In this document: in pieces, positions 18,737 through 26,355 of the stretch
How positions within the stretch are numbered: position 1 is the stretch's first letter
Layout: each line of letters begins with the position of its first letter
Origin: Pseudomonas sp. FP453
Lineage (GTDB): Bacteria > Pseudomonadota > Gammaproteobacteria > Pseudomonadales > Pseudomonadaceae
Direction: 5' to 3'
DNA length: 64,000 nt
Assembly: GCF_030687495.1 (NCBI RefSeq)
Contig: NZ_CP117435.1
Location: 4,158,501 to 4,222,500 of the forward strand
Notes under the pieces: model-generated
What the model saw: the letters and a program-made list of their open reading frames with translations, nothing else
Databases searched by the model: none
What the model was told of the DNA's origin: nothing
Made by a program: the position numbers and the translations under genes

Positions 18737-18767
18737 CCGTGCCACTGTGAGTGGCACGGTTGTTTTT
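18737..18767. terminator. Terminator shared by the oxidoreductase gene and immunity gene 1
   Basis: CCGTGCCAC and GTGGCACGG form a stem around TGTGA, followed by GTTTTTA on the plus strand. It ends at the stop codon of the minus-strand immunity gene. A second copy of the same hairpin lies at 19675, after the third immunity gene. Confidence 0.82.
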
Positions 18768-19134
18768 ACAGCGCGTATAGAACGTAACGAATCCCCATCC
18801 ACATAAATATTTGAAGCCAAAAAAGCTCCGGCCATATCACCCAGCGCTTGAGAGAGAGCGGAACTGACGCAACCTCCTTTTCGCTCACATCGCCTAACCG
18901 GATATAACTTTTTGGAAACGTCAAAAAGCAGGAAATCTGCCCCATGCGCAGTGCTTTATCCATCGGCCGATTGCCCGGCCAACGTTGCTTGTTCAGTTGA
19001 ACAATTTCATTGTTCTCAAAATACTTCTCCAGCATTTCAAGCTTGAAATAGTGCGTGTACAGCAGCAACGCCACACCAATGAGCGACTCAACGCCCACAA
19101 GCCACGTGATGAACCTGTAGCCGGCTACCTCCAT
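18766..19134 (-). CDS. Membrane immunity protein paralogue 1 (putative)
   Basis: One of three 122-residue paralogues in a row. Starts MEVAGYRFITWLVGVESLIG; a transmembrane helix spans residues ~7-27 and another hydrophobic stretch lies near the end (WPELFWLQIFMWMGI). The core FENNEIVQLNK (~39-49) and PKSYIRLGDVSEKEVASVPL (~74-93) are shared by all three. No domain name is known to me. Its ATG lies inside an orphan toxin C-terminus (19125-19199) in the shifted frame, the same geometry as the intact toxin/immunity junction at 20072. Role as immunity is inferred. Confidence 0.78.
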   Translation of the reverse strand: MEVAGYRFITWLVGVESLIGVALLLYTHYFKLEMLEKYFENNEIVQLNKQRWPGNRPMDKALRMGQISCFLTFPKSYIRLGDVSEKEVASVPLSLKRWVIWPELFWLQIFMWMGIRYVLYAL

Positions 19135-19199
19135 AGATCAACACCTAAATACAGTTCTTCGCCAACAACACCCAAACCTTTCCCGGCCGAATAACCTAA
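19125..19199 (-). pseudogene. Orphan C-terminal tail of a toxin, copy 1
   Basis: Read on the minus strand this stretch encodes LGYSAGKGLGVVGEEL then YLGVDLWR and a stop. It aligns with the C-terminus of the intact toxin (GGYSGGKTFGGFGAEF, DALYVGDDLWI). There is no start codon and no upstream toxin body; a fragment of a structured element begins at about 19192. The tail overlaps the ATG of immunity gene 1 in another frame. Confidence 0.8.
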
Positions 19200-19262
19200 C
19201 AACTGCATGAGCCTCCTCTGTCAGACCTTCCTGCCTGTGCTGGATGGTGGCTGCGCCCAGGC
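19192..19262 (+). repeat. Partial copy of the leader element found at 21371-21485
   Basis: AACCTAACAACTGCATGAGC, then CTGTCAGACCTTCCTGCCTGTG and GATGGTGGCTG match the first part of the element at 21371 with scattered differences. The copy breaks off near CACCGGTCTT. It sits between the first toxin tail scrap and immunity gene 2, a place consistent with past recombination. Confidence 0.75.
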
Positions 19263-19273
19263 CGCACCGGTCT

Positions 19274-19642
19274 TCAAAGTTTGTACAAGACGTAATGAAG
19301 CCCCATGCACATAAACATTTGGTACAAAAAGTAATACGGCCACGTCGCCCAACGCTTGAGGGAGAGTGGAACGGAGGCAACCTCCGCTTCAGTCACATCC
19401 CCTAAGCGGATATAGCGCTTGGAAAGCGACAGAAAGTTAGAAATCTGCCCCATACGGAATGCTCTATGCATCGGCAGTTTGCTGGGCCAACGTGTTTTGT
19501 TGAGCTGGACGATTTCGTTGTCTTCAAAGTACTTTTCCAGCTCTGGAAGCTTCACGTAATCCGCGTACAGCACCAACGGGATCGCAATCAGAAACTCAAC
19601 ACCAATGAGCAATGTGATGAGCTTTTCGCCTGTCAGATCCAT
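19274..19642 (-). CDS. Membrane immunity protein paralogue 2 (putative)
   Basis: A 122-residue paralogue of the flanking genes, starting MDLTGEKLITLLIGVEFLIA. It keeps FEDNEIVQLNK (~39), the KRYIRLGDVTEAEVASVPL block (~75) and the final HYVLYKL. The ATG at 19642 is chosen because it gives the same length as both paralogues and lies inside a second orphan toxin tail; the in-frame start at 19753 would read through the hairpin at 19675. It is the most divergent of the three in its N-terminal helix. Confidence 0.78.
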   Translation of the reverse strand: MDLTGEKLITLLIGVEFLIAIPLVLYADYVKLPELEKYFEDNEIVQLNKTRWPSKLPMHRAFRMGQISNFLSLSKRYIRLGDVTEAEVASVPLSLKRWATWPYYFLYQMFMCMGLHYVLYKL

Positions 19643-19671
19643 AAGTCGACACCCATGTACAGCACTGTTGC
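19633..19671 (-). pseudogene. Orphan C-terminal tail of a toxin, copy 2
   Basis: The minus strand reads ATVLYMGVDLWI and stop, matching the last residues of the intact toxin (DALYVGDDLWI). It overlaps the start of immunity gene 2 exactly as the intact toxin overlaps immunity gene 3. Only about 12 codons remain before the copied hairpin. Confidence 0.75.
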
Positions 19672-19674
19672 CAG

Positions 19675-19700
19675 CCGTGCCACTGTGAGTGGCACGGTTG
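19675..19700. terminator. Second copy of the immunity-gene terminator hairpin
   Basis: Same CCGTGCCAC/GTGGCACGG stem with TGTGA loop as at 18737, located after the stop of immunity gene 3. The T-run is shorter (TTGCG), so termination may be weaker here. Its duplication supports tandem copying of an immunity-plus-terminator unit. Confidence 0.65.
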
Positions 19701-19712
19701 CGAACGTTGTTA

Positions 19713-20081
19713 TTACAGCTCGTAAAGAACGTAACGAATCCCCACCCACGCAAATGCCTGTATCACAAAGTAATCCGGCCAAGTCGCCCAACGCTTTAGG
19801 GATAACGGAACGGAGGCGATCTCTTCTGCGCTGACATCGCCTAACCGGATATAGCTTTTTGGAAAAGTCAGGAACAGCGAAATTGGCCCCATCCGCATCG
19901 CCCTATCCATGGGCCGATTGCCCGACCAAATACGATTGTTGTATTGAACCACTTCATTGTTCTCGAAATACTTTTGCAGCTTTTCAAGCTTGAAGTAATG
20001 CGAATACAGCAGCAGCGCACAACCGATGATGATCTCGATAAAGGCGAGGATGGTGATGAATCGGTAGCCGGCTATATCCAT
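19713..20081 (-). CDS. Membrane immunity protein paralogue 3, next to the intact toxin (putative)
   Basis: A 122-residue protein starting MDIAGYRFITILAFIEIIIG, with a transmembrane helix at ~7-27, then FENNEVVQYNNR (~39) and KSYIRLGDVSAEEIASVPL (~75). Its start lies inside the toxin's last codons (overlap of 10 bases), so it is translated from the same message and is the likely cognate antidote. A membrane-located antidote fits a pore-forming or membrane-active toxin. Confidence 0.8.
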   Translation of the reverse strand: MDIAGYRFITILAFIEIIIGCALLLYSHYFKLEKLQKYFENNEVVQYNNRIWSGNRPMDRAMRMGPISLFLTFPKSYIRLGDVSAEEIASVPLSLKRWATWPDYFVIQAFAWVGIRYVLYEL

Positions 20082-21046
20082 AAGTCATCACCTACATACA
20101 ACGCGTCGCCGAACTCAGCGCCAAAGCCGCCGAATGTCTTCCCTCCCGAATACCCGCCCGCTGCACCACCTATTACTCCGCAAGTCAGTGCCCCAGCCCC
20201 TCGGGTAGCAATGCCCAAAAAGATGCGGCACAACGCTGGCCCAACCCGACCGCCGATCGCGCCACCGGCAGCTGCCCCAGCAACTCCACCCACTAGTCGG
20301 CCTCCTTCAACAAACTGTGCCTTGCGACACTGCGCCTCCCGCCCCAACGTACACGCCTCCTTCACCTCCAACCCCGCCACCGTCATATCCAACGCCAACC
20401 CGATATAAGTTCCCTTGCGCAAATGCCGCGCCACGCCCGCCATACGCTCAAGGCGCTCCGCATAACCCCTGATCTCCCCTTTATCCAAAAAGCGCTTGGT
20501 AGAGATCCCCAAAATCCACCTCAACGAACTACCACCGCGCAACCCCGTGCCCAACCGCGCCGCGCCCTGGAGTTGGTTATTCAACTGTTTCAACAACACT
20601 TCGCGCTGCCGAAAAAACGTCTCCCGGTCCACCCCGCCACTTTTGTACCGCGCGTAAGCCTGCTGAATCTGCTCCATGATGTGGCGCACGTCTTTGAGAT
20701 GCGTACTCCAGGCAGACGCCGCACTGCCGACGCCCAACGACGTGTAACCCAATACGCTTTGCAGCAAATCGTATTCACCGGCGGTGATCTCCGTCACGTA
20801 CGGGTCAAGCTCCAGCGAGCGGCTGATCCTCTGCGCTTCCTTCATGTGCCAGGCCTCTTCGGCCGTGCTTTCCAGGGTCGTGTTGCTCGGCACGATGATC
20901 ATGTGGCCGGCGTCGACAAAAAGCCTGGGCAGGTGCGCGTTCAGCGCATCGAACTTGCGCACGGCCATCGGCGATGCCCCGCTGAGGTACCTGGCCTTGA
21001 GGCTCGCGTGGTCGCTGAGTCGCGGGTTGATATGGGTCTTTAACAT
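20072..21046 (-). CDS. Putative membrane-active antibacterial toxin with glycine-zipper C-terminus
   Basis: A 324-residue protein without signal peptide. The N-terminal ~75 residues (VDAGHMIIVPSNTTLES, ~45) resemble the segment that follows LysM/PAAR regions in T6SS-linked effectors. The middle is helical (KDVRHIMEQIQQAYARY, ~138). From about residue 245 the sequence is rich in glycine-zipper repeats (GRLVGGVAGAAAGGAIGG; GVIGGAAGGYSGGKTFGG), typical of proteins that insert in membranes. Three paralogous antidote-like genes follow directly. No VgrG, Hcp or PAAR gene is in the window, so delivery by a type VI system is an inference, as is pore formation. Confidence 0.72.
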   Translation of the reverse strand: MLKTHINPRLSDHASLKARYLSGASPMAVRKFDALNAHLPRLFVDAGHMIIVPSNTTLESTAEEAWHMKEAQRISRSLELDPYVTEITAGEYDLLQSVLGYTSLGVGSAASAWSTHLKDVRHIMEQIQQAYARYKSGGVDRETFFRQREVLLKQLNNQLQGAARLGTGLRGGSSLRWILGISTKRFLDKGEIRGYAERLERMAGVARHLRKGTYIGLALDMTVAGLEVKEACTLGREAQCRKAQFVEGGRLVGGVAGAAAGGAIGGRVGPALCRIFLGIATRGAGALTCGVIGGAAGGYSGGKTFGGFGAEFGDALYVGDDLWI

Positions 21047-21370
21047 GGCGCAATTCCAACCTCGAAATAACGGAGAGGTCGGAATATAAAAGCGGCGTTT
21101 TCTGATTGGGCGGGGATTGGGGGGCGGGGTTGAATTTCAGAAAGGGGCTACAGGGAGCCCGACCAATACCTACAGCAATGGCGCAAAAACTCAGCCACTG
21201 AGCCCAGCATTTGCGCAGTTGAAGCAAGGATAAGTCCCAAAGCCATCCGGCACCTTGCTCCGTTGCCTACGCCTGCGTCAGAATCCGCCGGCTTGTGCGC
21301 TGGGGTGGTCGAATCTAAGGTTGCGCGGTCGCTGAATCTCTCGGTGATCGGGTTTAGTAGCCCACGGTTC

Positions 21371-21485
21371 AACCTAACAATGCATGAGCTTCATCTGTCA
21401 GACCTTACCGTCTGTGTTTGATGGTGGCTGTGCGCAGGGCGCCCTCGGGCGCGCCGGTTTTGTTAGGTTCCACCGGTCTACTAAC
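21371..21485 (+). promoter_or_regulatory. Conserved structured leader element before a DUF3077-like gene
   Basis: The element is closed by AACCTAACA (21371) and TGTTAGGTT (21461-21469), an inverted repeat about 80 bases apart, and contains an inner GC-rich hairpin, GGCGCCCTCGGGCGCGCC, then CACCGGTCTACTAACC. A degenerate partial copy is at 19192. From memory, closely similar leaders occur before DUF6124/DUF3077-like genes in many pseudomonads, so it may be a regulatory RNA or promoter module. The rest of the 506-base gap (21047-21370) shows no gene I trust. Confidence 0.5.
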
Positions 21486-21552
21486 CTGCGTACAGCTGCC
21501 TCCCTTTTGTTTAGTAGCGATGGGGTAGTGGCATCAGGTAAGGAACTTAACG

Positions 21553-21786
21553 ATGGTTAACGATTCGAGTTTTCTATTTAGCGTTGCTCCAGATGCAAGC
21601 AATGAAGCGCTCATCACAAACAGCTATGAGACCTTCACCTCAGTCAGCTCTCTTCTGCTGGACCTATCTGAGGATTTGAGCGGTAAACACCGTGACATTG
21701 CGCTGGCAATTCACCAATTGAGTGAGTTAGGTGTGCTCATGACAGCAAAACTGCTCGACCGCAAAGCGCCCTGCACTGCCCGATGA
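21553..21786 (+). CDS. Small DUF3077/DUF6124-like protein
   Basis: A 77-residue soluble protein starting MVNDSSFLFSVAPDASNEAL, with a serine/leucine-rich helical body (SSLLLDLSEDLSG) and HRDIALAIHQLSELGVLM. This pattern fits the small DUF3077/DUF6124-type proteins common in Pseudomonas, function unknown. AAGGAAC lies 7 bases before the ATG. It follows the structured leader element, which probably controls it. Confidence 0.7.
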   Translation: MVNDSSFLFSVAPDASNEALITNSYETFTSVSSLLLDLSEDLSGKHRDIALAIHQLSELGVLMTAKLLDRKAPCTAR

Positions 21787-21905
21787 CTAGCCCTTCAATT
21801 CAGTAGCCTCATAGATCGCTGAGTCGAATGCATATATCGACTCGGCGATTAGACCCCCGACTCACCTACCTCCCCAACAACTCCCTAACCCTCCCCCCCA
21901 ACACC

Positions 21906-23705
21906 TCAACCGCAAACGGCTTCGTCAACACCCCCATCCCCCGCCCCCAACTGCCCATACCCCATCACCGCATTCTCCGCATACCCGGTAATAAACAACG
22001 CCTTCAACCCCGGCCTTAGCTCCATCCCCGCCTCGGCCATCTGCCGCCCATTCATCCCGCCCGGCAAGCCCACGTCCGTCACCAGCAGGTCAATATGCAC
22101 ATCCGAGCGCAGCAGTTTCAGCCCCGCCGCGCTGTCCGCCGCTTCAATCACGGTGTAGCCCAATTCCCCGAGCACATCCGCGAGCAGCATGCGCACGGTG
22201 GATTCGTCGTCCACCAACAACACGGTCTCCCCATGTTGGGCGACTTCAATCGTGGTCTGCCCCGGCGTCAGTTCATCCCCCGGCGCGGCGCCGTGGTGGC
22301 GTGGGAGGTAGAGGGACACGCAGGTGCCCTCGCCCACGGCGGACTGGATATGCACCTGCCCGCCCGACTGTTGGGCAAAACCGTAGATCATGGACAGGCC
22401 CAAGCCGGTGCCTTGGCCGATGGGTTTGGTGGTGAAGAAGGGCTCGAACACGTGGGCCATGATGTCTGGCGACATGCCGGTGCCGGTGTCGCTGACGCTC
22501 AGGCGCAGGTAGGGGCCTTCGGCAAGGTCGTGGGCGCGGGCGGTGTTGGCGTCGAGCCAGTGGTTGCTGGTTTGCAGTTGGATGCGACCGCCTTCGGGCA
22601 TGGCGTCGCGGGCGTTGATGCACAGGTTGAGCAGGGCATTTTCCAGTTGGCTGACGTCGACGAAGGCGGTCCAGGCGTCAACGGCACCGAGGGTTTCGAT
22701 CTGGATGCCGGGGCCGGCGGTGCGTTGGATGAGTTCGGCCATGCCGTACATCAGGGTGTTGACGTTGGTGGCGCGCGGTTCCAGGGTTTGCCGGCGGGAG
22801 AAGGCCAGCAGGCGTTGGGTGAGGACGGCGGCGCGTTTGGCCGAGCCTTGGGCGGCGACCATGTATTTGTCGACGTCGCTGAGGCGGCCCTGGGTGATGC
22901 GCCGGTTCATCAGTTCGAGGGCACCGGAGATGCCGGCGAGCAGGTTGTTGAAGTCGTGGGCGAGGCCACCGGTGAGTTGGCCGACGGCTTCCATTTTCTG
23001 TGACTGGCGCAGCTTTTCTTCGGCCTGCATGAGCATGGCGGTGCGTTCGGCCACGCGTTGTTCAAGGGTTTCGTTGAGGGCGCGCAGTTGGGCTTCGGCG
23101 TCGCGCAGGGCTTCGTCGGCGATGGTGCGTTCCAGCAGGTCGGCGGCTTGGCGGGCGAGGATGTCGAGCAGGCGCAGGTCGCGTTCGGACGGTTGGTGCG
23201 GCGCGCTCCAGTGGGTGGAGATCATGCCGAGCAGGCGCCCGTCGCGCGAGCGCAAGGGGGTGGTCTGGGCCGAGCGGATGCCCGCGCGACGGAAGGCGAT
23301 CAGGTCTTCGGTGCCGGCAATGTCGGCCCATTCTTCGAAGTCGGGGATGATGGCGCGCTGGCCCAGTTGCAGGGCCATGGTGCAGCTGCTGTAGGCCATT
23401 GGGCTCACCCATTGCCAGAATCCTACGGCCTCGGGCGGCAAGCCCCGTGAGCACAGCAGTTGCAGTTCGCCGCCATGGCCGGAGGGATGGCCTTGGGGGC
23501 AGAGCAGCTGCATGGTGCCGAATTGCGAGCCGGTGATGGACACGGCGGCATCGACGATCTTGCCATAGAGGGCCTCGAGGTCTTGCTCGCCGATCAGGTC
23601 CAGGCTGATGCGGTGCAGGAACTCGATGTCCGACAGCGCGGTTTCCGAGTCGCGGGAAGATCCACGGGGGAAAGCGGCCGGGAAGGCGGTGCGTAGGGTT
23701 TTCAT
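21906..23705 (-). CDS. Hybrid sensor histidine kinase with GAF, HisKA, HATPase and receiver domains; receiver end frameshifted
   Basis: As read, 599 residues: GAF domain (~40-195), coiled linker (~200-235), HisKA with H-box GGLAHDFNNLL (H250), HATPase_c with N, G1 and G2 boxes (~340-465; SDTGTGMSPDIM, GTGLGLSMIYGF), and a REC domain from about 485 (VLLVDDES; phosphoacceptor in LLVTDVGLPGG). Near the end the frame slips: GYGQLGAG is followed by DGGVDEAVCG and stop. In the next frame the expected MGVLTKPFAVEVLGG and RVRELLGR end at a stop at 21866. One extra base in a run of C around 21931-21948 would explain it. The conserved receiver lysine (TKPF) is lost in the read frame. There is no transmembrane helix, so it senses a cytoplasmic cue. 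Confidence 0.85.
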   Translation of the reverse strand: MKTLRTAFPAAFPRGSSRDSETALSDIEFLHRISLDLIGEQDLEALYGKIVDAAVSITGSQFGTMQLLCPQGHPSGHGGELQLLCSRGLPPEAVGFWQWVSPMAYSSCTMALQLGQRAIIPDFEEWADIAGTEDLIAFRRAGIRSAQTTPLRSRDGRLLGMISTHWSAPHQPSERDLRLLDILARQAADLLERTIADEALRDAEAQLRALNETLEQRVAERTAMLMQAEEKLRQSQKMEAVGQLTGGLAHDFNNLLAGISGALELMNRRITQGRLSDVDKYMVAAQGSAKRAAVLTQRLLAFSRRQTLEPRATNVNTLMYGMAELIQRTAGPGIQIETLGAVDAWTAFVDVSQLENALLNLCINARDAMPEGGRIQLQTSNHWLDANTARAHDLAEGPYLRLSVSDTGTGMSPDIMAHVFEPFFTTKPIGQGTGLGLSMIYGFAQQSGGQVHIQSAVGEGTCVSLYLPRHHGAAPGDELTPGQTTIEVAQHGETVLLVDDESTVRMLLADVLGELGYTVIEAADSAAGLKLLRSDVHIDLLVTDVGLPGGMNGRQMAEAGMELRPGLKALFITGYAENAVMGYGQLGAGDGGVDEAVCG

Positions 23706-23824
23706 GGGTGGGCTCCGGGGAGCTGGCGTTGAGCTATCAGCAGGTTATCAGCAGGTTATCAGCAAAGCTGTGACCGCGCGAAACAGGGAGACGTTCGGCG
23801 GTGCACGCTTTCTTTTGCCCTGGC

Positions 23825-24433
23825 TCAACTGTGGATCGGCAACGCCAACCCAAACACCACAAAGAACCCACCACACACCTTATTGAACCGCCGTCCGGTT
23901 CGCGCCAACCAAGGCCGCACGCGGTGGGCAGCGCTGGCCACCAGGTATTCAACGCAGAATTCCACCACGGCGTAGGTCAGGGCAATGGCCGCCGTCTGTG
24001 CGATAAGGTTTCTGTGGGGGTCGAGAAAAGGCGGAATAAACGCCGTAAACAGCAGCAACGCCTTGGGATTCGAAAGAGCCGACACCAACCCTTGGCGGAA
24101 CAGCGACCAACGCCGCAAATGAGGCATGCCGGCCATCTCCAGGGTGACCGGCGCGGCTCGCCACAACCCGAAGCCCAACCACACCAGATACAACCCGCCG
24201 GCAATCTTCAAGGCAGTGAACCAACTGGCCGACGCCTGGATCAGGGCGCCCAGCCCCAACGCGCACAGCGCAACCACCAGGGCAAAGCCCAGCACGCCGC
24301 CACTGATGGTGAACAGCGTCCGGCGCCGCCCGTGAATCGCCCCATGGGTCAGCACCAGCAAGGCGTTGGGCCCCGGTACGACCGCGATGCCGCAGCAGGT
24401 AATCAGGTACAGCAACCAGGTTTCAAAGGGCAT
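23825..24433 (-). CDS. LysE/RhtB-family amino acid exporter
   Basis: A 202-residue six-helix inner-membrane exporter starting MPFETWLLYLITCCGIAVVPGPNALLVLTHG; the VPGPN motif (~19-23) is the family signature. LSNPKALLLFTAFIPPF (~110) is also typical of RhtB members. The ATG at 24433 gives the usual length; the longer in-frame start at 24508 would overlap the promoter region of the divergent regulator. The divergent LysR gene 113 bases away likely controls it. Substrate unknown. Confidence 0.9.
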   Translation of the reverse strand: MPFETWLLYLITCCGIAVVPGPNALLVLTHGAIHGRRRTLFTISGGVLGFALVVALCALGLGALIQASASWFTALKIAGGLYLVWLGFGLWRAAPVTLEMAGMPHLRRWSLFRQGLVSALSNPKALLLFTAFIPPFLDPHRNLIAQTAAIALTYAVVEFCVEYLVASAAHRVRPWLARTGRRFNKVCGGFFVVFGLALPIHS

Positions 24434-24545
24434 GATCAGGTCCGGTAGAGATCGATTTATGCCCGCATCTTGCAAGCGAACAACTACCCTGAAAAGCGCA
24501 TAATTCACACTTCAGTCATTCGATTAACGAATAGAGGTCCGCGCG

Positions 24546-25409
24546 ATGCCTTCCAGCGATTTGCAGATTGATTGGCTCAAGTGTTTTGTCGCCGTGGTGG
24601 ACGCCGGTTCGCTGTCGGGCGCGGCCCATGAGGTCAACCGTTCGCAGTCGGCCGTGAGCATGCAGATGAAAAAACTCGAAACCGCGCTGGGCCGGCCCCT
24701 GTTGAACCGAGGCCCACGCCACTTGCAACTGACCGATGACGGCCAGACGCTGCTGGGCTACGCGCGGCGCATGCTGGCGCTGCACGCCGAGACCCAGGCG
24801 GCGTTTCACGGGGAGGCGTTGACGGGGCGCATCCGCCTGGGCGTGGCCGAGGACTACGCCGCCAAATACCTCACGCCGCTGCTCAAACGCTTTGCGCCGC
24901 GCCACGCGGGCGTGGACATCGAACTGACCTGCGAACAATCGACCGCACTCATCCCACGGCTGCGCAGCGGCGATCTTGATCTGGCGCTGGTGTCCAGGGA
25001 CTCGCCGCAAAGTGGCACGTTTCTGTTCCATGAGCCAATGGTCTGGGTGGGTTCCCCGCAGTTTGAACTGTGGCGGCGCGACCCGGTGCCGATTGCCGTG
25101 TACGAAAGCGCCAGCCTGGCGCGGCGTTATGCGGTGAACTCACTGGCCCAGCAGGGTCGCCAGTTCAAGGTGGTGTACAACAGCTCCAGCCTGGCTGGCC
25201 AAGTGGCGGCCGTTGAAGGCGGGCTGGCGATTGCCGCAATCACGCAGTGCACCGTGCAGGCATCGCTTCAGGTCTTGGGCAGTGAGCACGGCCTTGGAAA
25301 CATCGACCCCATGGAGGTGTCGATTCTACGCAGCCGAGCCTCGCGGGGGGCCAAGGCGGTCAATAGCCTGCATGCATTCATCATCAGCGCGCTGAGGCAG
25401 CATGGGTGA
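24546..25409 (+). CDS. LysR-family regulator divergent from the LysE exporter
   Basis: A 287-residue protein with winged HTH (DAGSLSGAAHEVNRSQSAVS, ~20-39; MQMKKLETALGRPLL) and a periplasmic-binding-like domain from about residue 90. AGAGGTCC lies before the ATG at 24546. LysR genes beside RhtB exporters usually regulate them, so this role is inferred from position. Confidence 0.88.
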   Translation: MPSSDLQIDWLKCFVAVVDAGSLSGAAHEVNRSQSAVSMQMKKLETALGRPLLNRGPRHLQLTDDGQTLLGYARRMLALHAETQAAFHGEALTGRIRLGVAEDYAAKYLTPLLKRFAPRHAGVDIELTCEQSTALIPRLRSGDLDLALVSRDSPQSGTFLFHEPMVWVGSPQFELWRRDPVPIAVYESASLARRYAVNSLAQQGRQFKVVYNSSSLAGQVAAVEGGLAIAAITQCTVQASLQVLGSEHGLGNIDPMEVSILRSRASRGAKAVNSLHAFIISALRQHG

Positions 25410-25427
25410 TGCCCGAACGCCTGCCCG

Positions 25428-25781
25428 CTATTTCGGGCAGCTTCCGACAACAAGTACGCCGCCGCAATTATTCAGGTCACGCACCTTATCAATGGGCACG
25501 TTATAGCTGCCATCGGTGGCCCGGCTGTATTCAAAAACGCTGGGAAGTGCATTGGTTTTCGGCGATTTGGGGCCTCCACCCTCGGCACAGCTTTGCCGAA
25601 GCGTGCACATATCGCCTTGCCGTTCCGTCCACCCCCAGCCAGCGCATGTTGCGTAAGCCTGGCTTTTGTACCATGCGTCTTGACACGCCTTATCGTGGGT
25701 CTCCCCAAACCCGAACGCTTGCGAGGCCATCAGAACCAAGGGGGTTGCACCTACTGTCAGCAAGATTTTTACGCGCTTCAT
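25428..25781 (-). CDS. Small exported cysteine-rich protein of unknown function
   Basis: A 117-residue protein with a signal peptide (MKRVKILLTVGATPLVLMASQAFG) and six cysteines in the mature part (KACQDAWYKSQAYATCAG; MCTLRQSCAEGG; NNCGGV; GSCPK), an even number that fits disulphides in the periplasm. I know no named family. It stands alone between a convergent LysR gene and an upstream divergent gene; promoter and partner are not evident. Confidence 0.7.
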   Translation of the reverse strand: MKRVKILLTVGATPLVLMASQAFGFGETHDKACQDAWYKSQAYATCAGWGWTERQGDMCTLRQSCAEGGGPKSPKTNALPSVFEYSRATDGSYNVPIDKVRDLNNCGGVLVVGSCPK

Positions 25782-25935
25782 ATTTATCCACCCGGCTAAG
25801 TAGCAACGATGTCTTCCTGGTCAGGGTATTCATGCCCCCAGCAAGGCGCTCTACAACTAATTGGAAATTCGTCGCGGCTGAAACTGCCCCCAGACCCTGC
25901 TAACCTGCGGCCCTTGCCTTCAACTGGAGCTTTCC

Positions 25936-26298
25936 GTGGCCCTCTCAAAACGCGACAGCGCCCGTATCGAACGCGGCCTGGTCGCCGCGCTCACCGAAGC
26001 TTGCGAAACCGCCAAAGCCGAAATCCCCGGGTTCGACTGGCTGACCCACACCGTCAACTACGCCGACTTCCCCCAAAGCCTGATCATCACCTGGGTCTTC
26101 GACACCCGCGCCAACAAGGATCACGCCCTGGCCACCGGTGTGGATGCACGCATCCGCGAACTCACCGCCATCGCCCTGCTGGCCGCCGATATTCCGCCTG
26201 TGCCGCTGAAGCGTTGCGTACAACTCGACTCGGAAGAGGCGTGCCAATCCCAGCACGGCGGCAACTGGCGCTTGCGCTTGACCCGCTCAGCCAACTAG
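25936..26298 (+). CDS. Hypothetical soluble protein, 120 residues (GTG start)
   Basis: Begins with GTG at 25936 (MALSKRDSARIERGLVAALT), GGAG six bases upstream. The sequence is a compact alpha/beta mix: an N-terminal helix, YADFPQSLIITWVFDT (~44-59), and DARIRELTAIALLAADI (~70). Similar short proteins in Pseudomonas are annotated hypothetical. It is followed after 57 bases by a same-strand exported protein, so they may be co-transcribed. Confidence 0.65.
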   Translation: MALSKRDSARIERGLVAALTEACETAKAEIPGFDWLTHTVNYADFPQSLIITWVFDTRANKDHALATGVDARIRELTAIALLAADIPPVPLKRCVQLDSEEACQSQHGGNWRLRLTRSAN

Positions 26299-26355
26299 AG
26301 CCCGTCGCCCAACGCCTGGACAATACCTCGCCATTCGCCAAGGAAATCCCGCCCC

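Noticed and set aside
21148..21372. 74-codon minus-strand frame before the structured leader.
   Set aside because: It lies in what looks like a conserved leader region; similar frames are known to me from many Pseudomonas genomes as hypothetical calls and I see no ribosome site.
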